From contig JAQZDE010000007.1 of assembly GCA_037576195.1 (NCBI GenBank), positions 1-64,000 of the forward strand: a stretch of 64,000 bases of DNA, given 5' to 3'. A program made the translations under genes and the position numbers. Below are positions 36,901-48,802 of the stretch, one piece after another. This DNA is from Phytoseiulus persimilis (lineage: Eukaryota > Arthropoda > Arachnida > Mesostigmata > Phytoseiidae). Position 1 is the stretch's first letter; each line of letters begins with the position of its first letter. A model generated the notes under the pieces. That model did not search any database and was not told the origin of the DNA. It saw only the letters and a list, made by a program, of their open reading frames with translations.

Positions 36901-39900
36901 AACCACCACCACCGCAGTTTCGCAATGGAAACTCTGCAGTGCGGAACTTCTTACTGAAGAAGAGCTCGTCGCTGAGAGCTGCTCCGCCGCCTGTCGTCGT
37001 TCCATCGCGGCATTCGATTGATACTGGGAAAGGTCTGAGCGAAGAATCTCCGGAAGACGACACTGTGTCATCTGGATTGAGTGGTAAGTTGTTCGTATCC
37101 TCTCCGTGCCTGAGGTGCGTCGGAAACCGCTCTCTCTCTCTCTCCCCAGCCATTGAGTTTTCCGGAGCAGTGCCTGTTGTCCGCCCTTAGCGAATCGCAA
37201 TCAGAGCGATACCTCTGGAATTGCGATTCCGGTTCGTTCGTGCCTTTTGTGTGTTTCGCTTCTGCTTCGAGTCGGAGATGCATGCTCCTACACCCGGACA
37301 TAGTAGGCTACGACAAAGAAAGAATAGCTCGAAACACAAACGCCCCGAACTACGCAGCAAGCGCTTTAGCGGCGATGTTATATCACGCTTCGCTCCGAGA
37401 GAACCGGAGTAGACCCTCTGATTCCCGCGTCCCATGAAGCCCACCATACTTTGTTTGTGATTTAATGATATTGTCATTCATCACTCGTTGATGTATTCGT
37501 CGAGCTAACGTCAGCCTACACTGTTGTAGCATACGGAGGGTATCCACCTCCCGATCCTGCGCCACCGGATTTACTGCCTCCGGCAGCTGGGTTCCGTAAG
37601 GGTGTGTTCCGTTCGGTCTTGCTCGCTCATGTAGCAATCAATGATCTCTCGTTTGATAGGGCCTCGAATATCGTGGAGCTCAGTATTTGAATGGAGAAGT
37701 TGCTAGATCGTAGTCTGCAATCATTCATTGTCGTAATTTTGAGGACTTCCGTGAGAAGACAGGAGTTTTGAGAGTTCAAAAGCCACTGTGCTCGAACTCG
37801 GCATCCAGGATAGTTATTAACACAGGCAGAGATTCCACAGGCGACACAGCGTCTCAGGAGTCGCTCGCACTCGAGTCAGGTGAATATCCTCATCTGTCCC
37901 GAACCGTAGATGTTGTTGACCTGATTTTTGTTTTAGTTTTTGAGTGTTCCACTTTCGAATCCGGTTGCTTCGAGACTCCGCAACGATTTACGATTGAAGT
38001 TCGTTTGCTGGCTTCGATCATTCGGACGCTCGCATTCGACCTCAGGAAGCTCGTAACGTCGCATTAGTTCCGAATGAGTTGCCTCACATTTCCACATGCA
38101 GTGTCGAATGGCCAGTTAGATATGTGTAGTCGGAACGAGTCTGATGCGGTGGCCAATGCTCTGTGGGAGCGCGAACGATTGATTGTCCGGTCGCTGGTTA
38201 CACGAATAGAAGCGTCAGCAAGGTCGTCGAACGGCATTGAAAAGCATTAACTTTTCCTATCGGGAGGAGCCGTCAGATCGCGGCAGAGGACCGTCCCCGT
38301 GAAAAAGTTTATGACACCTATCTCGGGGAAGAGACTCCGTCTCTTATGACAACTCATCGATCGACTGTCTTCTGAGGAATCACTCGAGAATATTTTAGGA
38401 ATGCCCGAAAACACGATTCATGAACGAGGGAATTTTTCCATTCAGCAGGTTGGGTAGACAACCGGCTGTATGAGCAGCAAAGGGGCGGTACCAGCACCTT
38501 CGGTCATGGTTCTCAAACGCCAGACGACTCTTGGGAAAGGCAACAGCTTCAGCAATTAGATCACGCGGCCACCCCGGAACTTTTCCAAAGATACGGAATT
38601 TTCAATCAGCAAAGCAATCCCTCACCGCTCGTTGCACACAAATCATCCCACAAGCCCAGGCAGCAGAAGGTGAGCTAGCAAAACTGTCGAAAATGGAGTT
38701 TCCGTCCAATCAATCCGAATTCGCGGCGTCTAAGCTGTCACTACGATTCGACGCGACACTGAACGAGCCTTCTTTTTTTAACAGCCTGTAGGAAGAATAA
38801 ACCTCCGGGAATTCGATAACATCCAGAGCGCAATCCAGCGCATCAATGTCAGCGGCGGTGGCTCAAGATATCCCGTCGGCGCGTTGCCGAAAACACACGC
38901 CGCTGGTGTTGAAGATCACCACTACGCTCCGCTGATACCCCAGCAGAAGAAACTCCTCCCGAGAGTCAAAGACAAAGGTGAGCGCGAGTCCATCCGGCTC
39001 TCAAGCGGAAACTGGGAGAACGGACATTTTCCCGTGAATTCAATCATCCACATGCTCATTGCACATCTAGTCACTAGTGGTGAAGAACACTCGTTCGTAG
39101 CGAGAGAAGTCCGGTCAGTTATAGCGACTGTAGTGCCCTTGACTGGAATCCAGCACCTGCACAGAGTCACTCATAGATCACAGTGTAGAGCAGCTGGAGT
39201 GTTAACGCTTACTCAATGTATCTTCTCTCCCTTCTTCTCGTGCTTTTCTCGTCTTCTCTGCTGGCTCAAACTTGCGCTGCTTGGGTTCGCTCGCTCTAAC
39301 GCTCTGGTGTTTGTGGATTGAATGATCATGCTGATGTTGATGATGTCCATGTCGTTGTCCTCAATGACGTCGACTACTAGGTGGAGAAGGAATGAGCGAA
39401 TCGGACTCGGCCGAAATAAGCGACTCAGGAGACAACCTAGAGTCGGACAACCTTGACCTCCAGCCAGAGCTAGAATCTGGCTCGAAACACCGCAAGAGCG
39501 CCAAGAGTCGCTCGAAGAAGAAAGCGATCGCCGTGGCACCGCCGAAAATCCCCCATCTCGAGGGGGGTCTCCCCGCTTTCCTCAGCAACCCGCTGGGCCC
39601 GATGAGCCCCCAGGATCCCGAGAAAGGTTCGACACACTTGAGGACGCCCTCTTTCATTGAATTGTCAGTCTCGATGTTTTTTCGATTGGAATCGACCGTT
39701 TTTTCGATTTTTTTCGGTTTCCAGGTACATTCAATTTACGAGAGCTTGTTTTGTACCGCTCGCTTTTCCATGAAAGTTATCTGCTTTGGTCGAGTCCGTC
39801 TTTTCGACGAGAAAGCCTCGTCTTATCGTGCTACGGGTATCCAGAATTTACTGAGTTCGTTGTAACGCCCTTCGGTTTCTGAGTTTTCGATTAGAGGTTT

Positions 39901-42125
39901 CAAATAGGAATATCATCAGGTCACGTGTACGATTGGCGTGTGGTCATGAATCCATCAAGCTGCCCCATCCCCTCCCATCCATCGATTCACCCATTCAAAT
40001 TTGCGCCATCCAGGGAGTGAATTCTCGGTTGCGCAATCCCTTAGTCCCCTCTCAATGCTCATCGATCGCTGACCCTAAGAATTTCGTAGAGTTTCTGGCT
40101 GGCAGCGAAATACCTATTATGCTCACGAAAAACGGAGCCAAGCGAACTTGAGCTCGAATCAGACGGTCGGAGTTCTTAGAAGGGAGCGATGTGCACTCAA
40201 AATCCATCCTTGAGGCGCCTCAGGCCGGAAGTGTTTGTGAACGTGAAGTTTCGGCGGCATGGATTGGCGCTGGTTTTGAGCAGCTTCGATCGAAATCATA
40301 CCGTGTTCATGGCTCATTGATCATTTTGCCTTGAAGTGTTCGCTCACGGATTCCCGCTCACTCAGATATTTAGTCTATGGTGCTAGACGCGGCGAATGAT
40401 GGCTATCTTATCGCTTCGAGTAATCACTTAACAGCCCGAAGGCATGCTAATTATTAAGACCTGGTGGCGGTTGGTGATCAAGCTGACGCTGTTGTTGCAG
40501 TTGGGCTCTATTGCGGACCCTCGGGTTTAGCCGCAGGTGCGACTGGCGGACATCTGGGGCCTCTGGGGCTAGGAGCCCTGGGTCTCGAACGTCTTGCCCT
40601 GCCGCACATGTCAAGCTCCCTTCGCCACCAATATCTGTTTAGTCAACATTTTCCTTCTGATAATTCACTCAACTCCCATAGTAAGTAGCCGATAACGGCC
40701 TGGTACAAGGAGCAAACGAACGAACCAGACACTGAGGAAACAGCTGGCTCGCGATCGGGCCAGCGGCGTGTAGTTTGTCGTTAGACGATCTCTGTTAGCA
40801 TCGAGCCAAGTCGTTTCGGGTCGTTTTTCGAGTTTTGAGGTGTGCGCGGCTTTGACTAACACTTTCTGAGGCCGATCTGGCGAGACGGTAGCGAGCTACC
40901 TGTCAGTTGCTTCTAGTGGAATCGCTGGTCTGGGGGAGATGGTGATGGTTTGCCACTTGAACAGACGAACAAACAGACGAACACTTACGGAACGAACCAT
41001 AGGAAGGGTCTAACTATGATCATTGCAGCCAAAACGCGTCTCGACGGTTTGTCATGCATGTCCGGTGTAATGGATGACAGCATGGCTCCATTCGATCTCA
41101 ACCTTGATGTGAAGGTAAGCGTGAAAAGTCGTCCCGGAATGAAAATATCACAATAGTTAGTGATTCCATCTCGCGAACTACATCTCTGGACGCTATCCGA
41201 TTTCCACAGCAAAACTCTGGAGAGAAACGCCGTGGCAAGGAGAAGAAGGAAAAACGGAGCAAGTCGAAGAAAGGAACCAAAAAAGTCATCGAAGATTTTG
41301 CACAATCCCCCGACAACTTTGTTCCACTCTTCGTGGACAAGTGTATCACGTTCATCGAACAAGAAGGCCTTGATTCGGAGGGTCTCTATCGAGTGCCCGG
41401 AAACAGAGCACACGTTGATTTACTGTTCCAGAAATTCGAAGAAGGTAAGAAGGTTCTCGTGTTCGATCTCCCGGAATGCATCTCGTGCTCTGAATATCCG
41501 CTAAGTAACATCTGCTACCCTCCGCAGATCCCAACTGCAACATCACCGAGCTCGACATTCCAGTAAACGCCGTAGCCACGGCGCTGAAAGATTTTTTCTC
41601 CAAGCACCTTCCTCCATTATTGTCTACTCAGACCATGAACAAACTCACAGACGCCTCCGCAATTCAAGATCGCTCCTGTCGTCTCCTAGAAATGCGCCGC
41701 CTGCTAAGGCAACTATCAACAGCGAATTTCGAGATTCTGAAATTCGTGTTCCACCATTTCGTCAAGTAAGTCATCATAGCTGCTGTGGGAGATGCCGTCG
41801 TACGACTTCCAGTCTTGTGGAACCGTACAACCTCACTCCATACGTTGCTCGTGGAGAATTTTCGCGCTATCAGAGCTCAGAATCCATTGGCGTGGACCTC
41901 GACACTCATCCAGTTCCTATCTTTAGGGTTTCAGAAAACTGCCGTCTCAACAACATGGACAGCAAGAATTTGGCGATTTGCTGGTGGCCTACTTTGCTCC
42001 CACTGGAATTCAATGATATGCTCATGTTCGAACGCGTCCGACCGCACCTCGAGGATTCGGTCCAGACTCTTATCGACCAATATCGATTTCTGTTTTGCGG
42101 GGAAGAAGAGGTAGTCATGGTGTAG
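27956..42125 (+). CDS. RhoGAPp190: p190 RhoGAP (ARHGAP5/ARHGAP35 orthologue)
   Basis: Large GTPase-activating protein that switches off Rho at adhesion sites and in axons. About 20 exons: 27956-28105, 28230-28419, 28571-28819, 28910-29123, 29241-30516, 33315-33490, 33583-34421, 34817-35066, 36361-36533, 36724-37083, 37530-37595, 37826-37879, 38449-38669, 38785-38977, 39381-39626, 40501-40680, 41029-41114, 41210-41444, 41528-41765, 41927-42125. This gives about 1860 residues, longer than vertebrate p190 (about 1500). N-terminal GTPase-like domain: [34 protein letters not shown]-domain helices follow (residues about 300-550: [39 protein letters not shown]). Next come the pseudo-GTPase region ([27 protein letters not shown]), a low-complexity Pro/Ser middle, and the C-terminal RhoGAP domain with catalytic Arg in [12 protein letters not shown] and [12 protein letters not shown]. 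Exons between 37.5 and 40.7 kb are the least certain; one more small exon near 38102 is possible. Confidence 0.92.
30695..30700 (-). terminator. Poly(A) signal of ICA1
   Basis: Minus-strand AATAAA 53 bases downstream of the ICA1 stop, inside the p190 RhoGAP intron. Its location means the nested gene has its own complete 3' end. Confidence 0.55.
30753..32636 (-). CDS. ICA1: ICA1 / ICA69 (islet cell autoantigen 1-like), arfaptin-homology domain protein
   Basis: BAR-like AH-domain protein that binds Rab2 and PICK1 and acts at the Golgi and in dense-core or synaptic vesicle formation. Exons on the minus strand: 32636-31779, 31674-31401, 31314-31004, 30887-30753, giving 525 residues; phases fit. 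The AH domain (residues about 10-265) is very clear: [114 protein letters not shown]. The C-terminal ICA69 region has [20 protein letters not shown] and [19 protein letters not shown]. The whole gene sits in a single 2.8-kb intron of p190 RhoGAP on the opposite strand. AATAAA (minus) lies 53 bases after the stop. The start at 32636 gives a slightly shorter N-terminus than human; an upstream exon is possible. Confidence 0.95.
35411..36190 (-). other. 259-codon antisense open frame in a p190 RhoGAP intron
   Basis: An ATG-initiated frame of 259 codons on the minus strand, entirely inside the p190 intron 35067-36360. Its protein is basic, with a hydrophobic stretch ([16 protein letters not shown]) followed by a charged Arg/Glu-rich segment ([18 protein letters not shown]). 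I recognise no family. It is longer than expected for a chance frame in this base composition, but codon use and lack of any motif leave its status open. Confidence 0.25.
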
Positions 42126-44826
42126 CCACGTAAAGCACAACGAAGGCAAATGAACTGCCCTTCATTTGAATATATGGTCGCGTCACTTCTAGGCCAGAGT
42201 GTCGGGTTGTGCCATTCTGGGCTTCGGCGCTGCTGTGGAGGAAGGAGGATCGGATTCTCTCGCACGTATTTTAGGATCTCTGCATCGCTAGAGCGATGAA
42301 TCCCAAATAGGGACAAGTGTTAAGCCTGAGGGCTGTTGAAACGAATGATATTGTGCTTGCTGTCGGGAGCTGAAAACGGAACGAAGTTCAGGACTTCTGT
42401 TCGATAAGGAGTCGGATGTACGTCCGCGGGGAAGTTGCTGACCCTCCGATTTGAATGTGATGATATTTCCTGCTCATTACTTGGTAGCGGTATTGATCAC
42501 AGGTGCGAATGATGCTACGGTGTGCCATCCTCGAAAAGCTTCGCGATGAGTCGAGCAAGCTCTACAAATTTCGACCGAGAGAGTTTGAAGACAAAATTAC
42601 TGAAACAGTTGGCAGCGGTTTTGTGTTGCGCATAAGTATTCGGGAGCTGAGCTCAGTGAGCTCGTCCGGCCCTCCAAGTCCCACAGATCTTCGAAGAACC
42701 GTCAGGATAGTTTGAATCTATTTGATAGAGAAGTTGAGGAGGTTTCAGTCAGTTGATGATTCACTTCGAAAACATCTAAGCCAGATAGGTCCGATGTAGA
42801 ATTCATGTAAATTAGTAAACCCTTGTAGTCGCGCAGAGTGGTCACGAAATTGTATGGTATCGCACGTATGAGTGGCAAGTGTTCGGTAGTCACATTCAAG
42901 ATGATTTCGGTCCCGAACGACAACCTCAGTTTGTCAGACATGGGCTCAGTTCGAGCCATTCAGGATGGATCCGAGAGGTGAACTTCATACAGGTAACCAC
43001 ATTTTATCTGTAACGTGTAGCATTGTCTAGGTATGCAGATGGTGTCAACGTGCGTGGTACATTGTCTGCGTGATAGACAGTTCAAACGGTGAGTGACCGA
43101 TGGATGAGCTAGACCCAAGAGCAGCGGCCAAAGAGTTAACTTCTAAGAAATCGTAACAAGAGGGTATGCTTCATCTCAATGTTGAAAGCAGGCTGAGTGA
43201 GCGCCGTATACTACAGTCAAATCACGGAAAAAAAGTTCGGTCGTAACGGAAGGGCATAACGGAAAGAAGCTGACGACGGAGGTTTCGAACACGAGGGTGA
43301 GAACTGGTACACTAGGTCGAGATAGATTACGAATGACGACGATTACTGTAAATATCTCAGAAGACTGTATCATAAGTTTTCACTTTGTATTTCGAGCTTT
43401 TGCGCTTTGCCTTCCACACTGGATCAGGCACGTGTTCGGAGCTATTCGTAAGATTTTCTACCGGACATTCTGCTGCTACTCAAAAATTCAGGAAGTACTC
43501 GTGTATTTATTATTTTCCTCGACAGGCTCGAAGAGGAGAATAGTCAGGCCCCTATGTGGGAGAAGACGCGGCCATCGCAGGGTGTGACGGGAGACTTGCT
43601 GTTCAGAGAATTTCCCAGCTGACCTCCGCAGCTTCTCCGAGCTCCGGAACTTTAGTTGGATTTTAATACGTTTTCCTTGCGCCAGCTTCGTAACCGAAGT
43701 CGCCATTTTTGTGATAGTTATGGGGAGATAGCGATGGGGAAATCTTGAGGGGGAAGTTGATCGCTGACTTCCCGGCCTCGTTCGTTTGTTCGTTTGCTCG
43801 TTCGTTCAGTTAGCCCTACTTGAATCACATCGAACTCGCGAGGAACCGATCAGCTGAGAAAGATTTGGGAATTGAAAAGGATCGCTGAGTTTAGGTCCCT
43901 TTGCGTATTTCGGATCGGCAGAGAAAATGGCCTTTCCATTCTCAGTCATAGGAAAGTTGAGAGGTTCAACTCCCTGCATGAGCGGCCTCGAAAAGTTTAA
44001 CGCTCCCAAACGCCCTGAGCCTGTACGACTTCACCTATCAGCATTATATTCATCAAGAAAAATGGCTGTGCTGGAGTCAAAATCCAGCAGAGGTATGGGA
44101 GAACGGGAGTTCTCCGCCCGTTTCTACGATTCGAAAGGAGAGGAAGGTTCCGAATTCTACGATTTACGAGTATTATTTTGTGACTAAGGTCACTTGGTTG
44201 CGATGCTAATCAAGCGGAACTATCGATGATGAAAACAACAACAAAACTATAAATAAGTGAAAGAATGAATATAAATATGACTAATATTATTCCTAAGTAG
44301 AAGAGACTATAACTGGAAATGACCTAACCTCGCAAGCTGCTACAGGGAAGCGAGACGAACTTTCAAACTGAACATACGAGACTGTGTTCCGACTTGAATA
44401 AATTTCTTTACAACTAGCGAGTTCGTTTTCCTTCAGTCTTTCCAAACTTCGATCAAGCATGTAGGATCCTTGTGAACTTCTGTATCCATAGGGACGTAAG
44501 AGCGCCAAAAGAAAATGCGACCCCAGCAAGGTCGTTGAAAGAGCTCTGATATGCAATGAGCATTGAGATAGGAATTACAATATTCACGGAAGAAACAGAG
44601 GAATTTCCGAGTCGAGCTTTGTCTTTATTATGTCGTGACGATGCGAATGCTGGAGTGCGCTTCATTCAAATTGAGACAGAAGCGCGTGGACTGAGCGCTG
44701 AGCGTCGCTGAGCATGAACCTTTGAGCTTTAGATCACGAAATGATCAGTGTTGCAAGGTACTGATTCGTTACTTCCGGTCTCGAATCACATCGAGAATTG
44801 CACGCATCATTCATGTAACGGATCCA
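42126..44826. other. Convergent region between p190 RhoGAP and acyl-CoA oxidase, weak minus-strand frames
   Basis: No family is recognised. Coding-like minus-strand segments are present. From ATG 43706 there is a frame that begins MATSVTKLAQGKRIKIQLKF and reaches a CAA|GTCTCC donor-like site near 43593. From ATG 42959 there is an 85-codon frame with KLRLSFGTEIILNVTTEH and DVFEVNHQLTETSS. On the plus strand a segment after a CACAG site near 42503 encodes AILEKLRDESSKLYKFRPRE. I cannot join them into a model. A GTTCG/TTCGTTTG-rich run lies at about 43779-43808. Confidence 0.25.
44624..44629 (-). terminator. Poly(A) signal of acyl-CoA oxidase
   Basis: Minus-strand AATAAA about 200 bases beyond the acyl-CoA oxidase stop codon. 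Confidence 0.45.
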
Positions 44827-46911
44827 TTAGATCTTACTCTTGAAAAGCGGCTCCAGATATTTCCCATACGCATCGATTACTTGCTTCTTATTCAGAGGAG
44901 CTTGGAGAACGCAGTCATACATGCGCTCATACACCTGGCCGTCATATGCTCCCAAAGCAGATGCGAGAACCATGTCGTGTAGGTCGAAAGAATCTACAAT
45001 CGGCACAGCATTGGGTCTGATGTCGTCGAGGAGACGAGCGATCAGGGTCGAGATGGGCTCGACGTCCGCGTTGTCCAGTCCTACCGGTAGGAAGCGTCCG
45101 AGGTTCTCGTAAATACCGTGAAGGAGATAGAGCTGGCAGACCTGGGCGAGCATCCCGCGCAACTCAGGAGAAATCTTGCTCTCGGAAACCCACGCGACAT
45201 AGTTCTGAGCCAAGTAGTACTGGATGCAGGCTTGGGCAGCTCGCACAAGATCCACTTGACAGGAATTCCATGCAAGATCGTCTATCATCCCTTCTGCTCG
45301 CAATCTTTCAAGCTTCGCACGAACGCAGTGCACTTCTCTGTGTGTTGCTGCAACGTAATATTGCACCAGGTGTGCGGCGCCTTCGACGCCATAGAGCTCT
45401 TTGTTGAAAGGTTGTACAAGAGGGGCGGTCGGATCCATCAGGAACTTGAACTTCGACTTTTCTCCCAATTTGTGCTCGCCCGCGACGCATTTGAGCATGT
45501 ATCGAGCAGTCTGTAGGTACAAAACGGTATTCTCTCCCTCGTACGTGCAGGCGGCCACCGTTGTGGCGTAAAGTCGTGGCAAACCGGATATGAGCATATA
45601 CCCATGACCTCCGCAAGCCAAGCGGCAAACCTACGGAGTAAGAGCAGATTGTGTAAGACTAAGATCTGTATAATAATCTGCATAACGACCAATGAGCCGG
45701 TCTCAAGTTCGAAAAGACTCATGCATTACCTCTATTCCTCTCGACGTGTGATCTGAGCAATAGGACTTCATTCCGGAAGCGATTGCGTGGAGCTCAGGAA
45801 GGGTGTCGAGAATACCGCGCTCCATATCCGCGTTGGCTTGTTGGAACATATCCATCTGAACGAAAATCAGGGCGCGGAGAGCGTGGCTCAGACCGATAAA
45901 AGGGAAGAGTTTGTATCTTTGAGCTTGGTAATCAAGAATCAGACTTTCACCGGCTCCAGAGACGATCTCGGACTGGCGGCGAATGGCAGAATACCGAGTG
46001 GCGATGGTTACTGCCCTGGAAATGTTGAATGCGAACATTTCGAGCAGAATGACTCTGACGAAGACCATCGTTCTGTATTTGAGTTTGTCAGATTTCGGCT
46101 TGATGTAAACGCCATCGGGAGTCACCTGCGCGTTCTTCATCAGCATGTTTTCCCGGGGAATTCGTACTTTATCCAGTTTCAGGAAGCCGTTGTCCAGAGT
46201 TCGAAGACCCATTTTCGGTCCGATCTCGCCAACAGTGATCCCAGGCAGCGGCTCATGAGTTTCCAAATCTCGAACTTGCAGCATGAACGGGTGGACTCCG
46301 TGGCACTCGCCTTTGGTCCAGAGTTTTGCCACGACCACTGTGTGATTGGCGGTTTTTCCGAGACTCCCGGGCCACCATTTGATAGATGAAAGCGTTGGCG
46401 TCTCCAGGACAAACTCCTGTGTAGCTTCATCGTAGGTCGCGGTTGTTTCAAGCCCTCTGACGAAGGTTCCATGACCCAACTCCGTTTGCGCGTACGACCC
46501 GATGATTCGCATTGTGAAGGCATCTTGAAGCCAACGCTCCTGCTGCTGTTCTGTCGCGTGACCCATTAGTGCCGGGATGAACATGACGAAGTGTACGTGC
46601 ACGGGAGATGCATCCTGAAGTATGGCGTCCGCGATGGTCAGGATCTCACGGGGATCGCCAAGCTCCAAAGCTTTCTGGTAGATTGCGAGAGTTTTCGATA
46701 ACGAATTCTCGTAGGCTTCCTCGTGAGATAGGTAGACAGTTGGGACTCCATCTCGGAACTGGGGATCGTCGTGGAACAGTTTTTCGAGCTCTTTCCTCCG
46801 CTTGGTTTTTTCTTCACCTCCATCAAGTAGATAGGTGAGCTCCTGAGTAGAGAAAGTTGCGTTCGCACGCTCCTTCAGGAACTGCTCGCAGACCGGTCGT
46901 TTCTTGAACAT
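44827..46911 (-). CDS. ACOX1: Peroxisomal acyl-CoA oxidase (ACOX1-like)
   Basis: FAD enzyme of peroxisomal beta-oxidation; it converts acyl-CoA to trans-2-enoyl-CoA and makes H2O2. Two exons on the minus strand, 46911-45730 and 45630-44827, give 661 residues (human ACOX1 660). The frame is open further 5' to 46932, but the first ATG is at 46911. Hallmarks: TYLLDGGEEKTKRRKELEKL, GSYAQTELGHGTFVRGLETT, SIKWWPGSLGKTANH, LPGITVGEIGPKMG, RIPRENMLM, the catalytic base Glu in CTYEGENTVLYLQTAR, and VDLVRAAQA. The protein ends in SKI, a variant of the peroxisomal targeting signal SKL. Gene is adjacent to ELP3 in the same direction but about 1.9 kb away. Chelicerates often have several ACOX paralogues, so the name ACOX1 is a family-level call. 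Confidence 0.94.
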
Positions 46912-48733
46912 CCTCGAACACGCTGGGCGCAATCCACAAGCGACGACGAACCGAGTCAGAACGGGACAGTTGAGGAAGCCGGATATCCTCTGTACGCTGT
47001 GTCTCGATCTCCTTTGCTCACTTGAGAACGCAGCTCAGAAGCGAAACGACGGGAGCACTGTTTGGAACACTGGTTAATTGGGACGACGAGCAGCGAACGT
47101 TCGAACAAGCACGAGACTGAACCCCGAATAGCTTTGTTCGAACCACTAGCACGTTTATATTCTCAACGCCCCCTATCTACTCGAGATTCTCTCGGGTTCC
47201 GAGCTTCGTGGCCTCCCTCAGGTGAGGCTGAAGAATTCTCTGCTCTAGTTTTGAAGAAACCCGGGTCGTTCGACATCCCTTTTCGCTCGACTTTTTGGAT
47301 CGGGGTGTTCGTTTACAATTAAGAAGCGCAGTGTTGCTGGTGTGCCTTTGGCTGATGCTCGAACAACCCCTTCGCTAGAATCGCGCTGTATACTCTGGGA
47401 GCTCCTGCGTTCGTCTGTTGGGGTCTGTTGCTCGAGCTCTCCCGGACCTGAATTATTCAAGACTGAAGCTCCTTCCGAGCGAAGGTTCGCCCGGGGATTT
47501 CACCTCCACAGAGCACGGAACCTTGCCATCTTGACCAAATTATTTCGTAGGCCGCTGCGGGGAAAAGTCGCCGCATCGTTAACATTGGTGAATCGGTTGC
47601 TTCTTGATAACCGGGTAGTGGGCTAATCGCTAGTGGTTTAATGCTGCCGAGCACGTGCTCGCCGGGACGTGATTGCCGTGGCAGGAGTCTTGGGGGGAAC
47701 TTGCCGTGACCGATAAGGTATCAGGGTTTGCCTCATCGACTGAGCTCGCTTTGAGATATCTCTAACCATTTCCTGAGTCCGTTGATGAGCAATCGCATCG
47801 GTCTGGTAAATCTGCTTCGGCAATCGCTGAAAAAAGGTTGCGCTCCGAGGGAACCATCCCCCAAATCACCAGTTTCTATCTTCCCCGCTCTAGGCATGAG
47901 GGCCAATGCATTTCTGCATTTACTCTCGGAACTTCACAGACTAATGGGCCGTTCGCTGGCTCCATTCTGAAATTTACGTCCCGATACAATGTCACTGACC
48001 ACCTGGGAGCCTGCCTGATTTCCGAGCTACATACAGATCGCTCACAACGGCGTTGAAGACGCAGTTTCTCTCCGTGGCCTCGGATTCGGAATCACGGCTG
48101 CGTCTCACGTGGAGACCATCTTCAACATGGGTCCATGATGAAGATGGTCAGTCTTCCTCAACCGTGCCCCCCTAAGCGAGGCGCCACCAGCGGGGATCGT
48201 TGCCGACCCCGTTGAGGGACACTGGTGACGGTATGTGGCACGTCCCGGATGCCCTCCGACTGTACTGATACTCTGTGATGCGATACCCTGCTGTTCCGAA
48301 GTAGTTTTCTTGGACCCCGCGATTACCGAGTCAACACATTCACGTCAGGTTCAACCGATCCATCACACCTTCTGAGACAGCAGTTTTCTCATTCCGATCT
48401 CATCGCACCGTCAGGAGTCCTCGAAATGTGACTGTGATGTCCACCCAATTTTCATCAGACGGATCTGATGAGATGAGTTGCATCGGAAGTTTATGCGGAC
48501 TTTCGGAAGTTCCTAGAGGACCCACGATTCTTTCCCTCGTCCAAGCATCGGGAGAAATTGTGGGCTTGTTAACCTGTCCAGGGTTTCATGCTTCTCTTTT
48601 TTGAGGGTTATATTCATACACATCAGACGTTAGATAGATCCAGGTTATGCGACAGAGTTGACGAGTTCTACTAGACCTCGCGGGGATTCCACGGATAATC
48701 AAGGCAGCACAGTGCATCGCGAGATGATTCGGT
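46912..48733. other. Region between acyl-CoA oxidase and ELP3
   Basis: Contains the acyl-CoA oxidase promoter and the ELP3 3' UTR. A 61-codon minus-strand frame (47823-47638) starts MPKQIYQTDAIAHQRTQEMV and looks protein-like but has no recognised homology. No other gene is visible. Confidence 0.3.
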
Positions 48734-48739
48734 TTTATT
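48734..48739 (-). terminator. Poly(A) signal of ELP3
   Basis: Minus-strand AATAAA about 64 bases downstream of the ELP3 stop codon. Confidence 0.55.
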
Positions 48740-48802
48740 GCGATGCTCCCTGCAGGCATGATGACAAGACTAAAGAACACATTATGTACAACAATCACAC
48801 TC

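Noticed and set aside
38102..38248. Possible extra p190 RhoGAP exon after a CATGCAG site
   Set aside because: The frame is open and phase-compatible at its start, but no good phase-1 donor is present (only a weak A|GTCGGA), so it was left out of the model.
43779..43808. GTTCGTTTGTTCG-rich run as a regulatory repeat
   Set aside because: It is a short imperfect simple repeat; similar GAACGAAC runs near 40950 do not form a larger array.
45787..46389. 200-codon plus-strand frame opposite acyl-CoA oxidase
   Set aside because: It is a mirror of a strongly conserved coding exon and has no family resemblance of its own.
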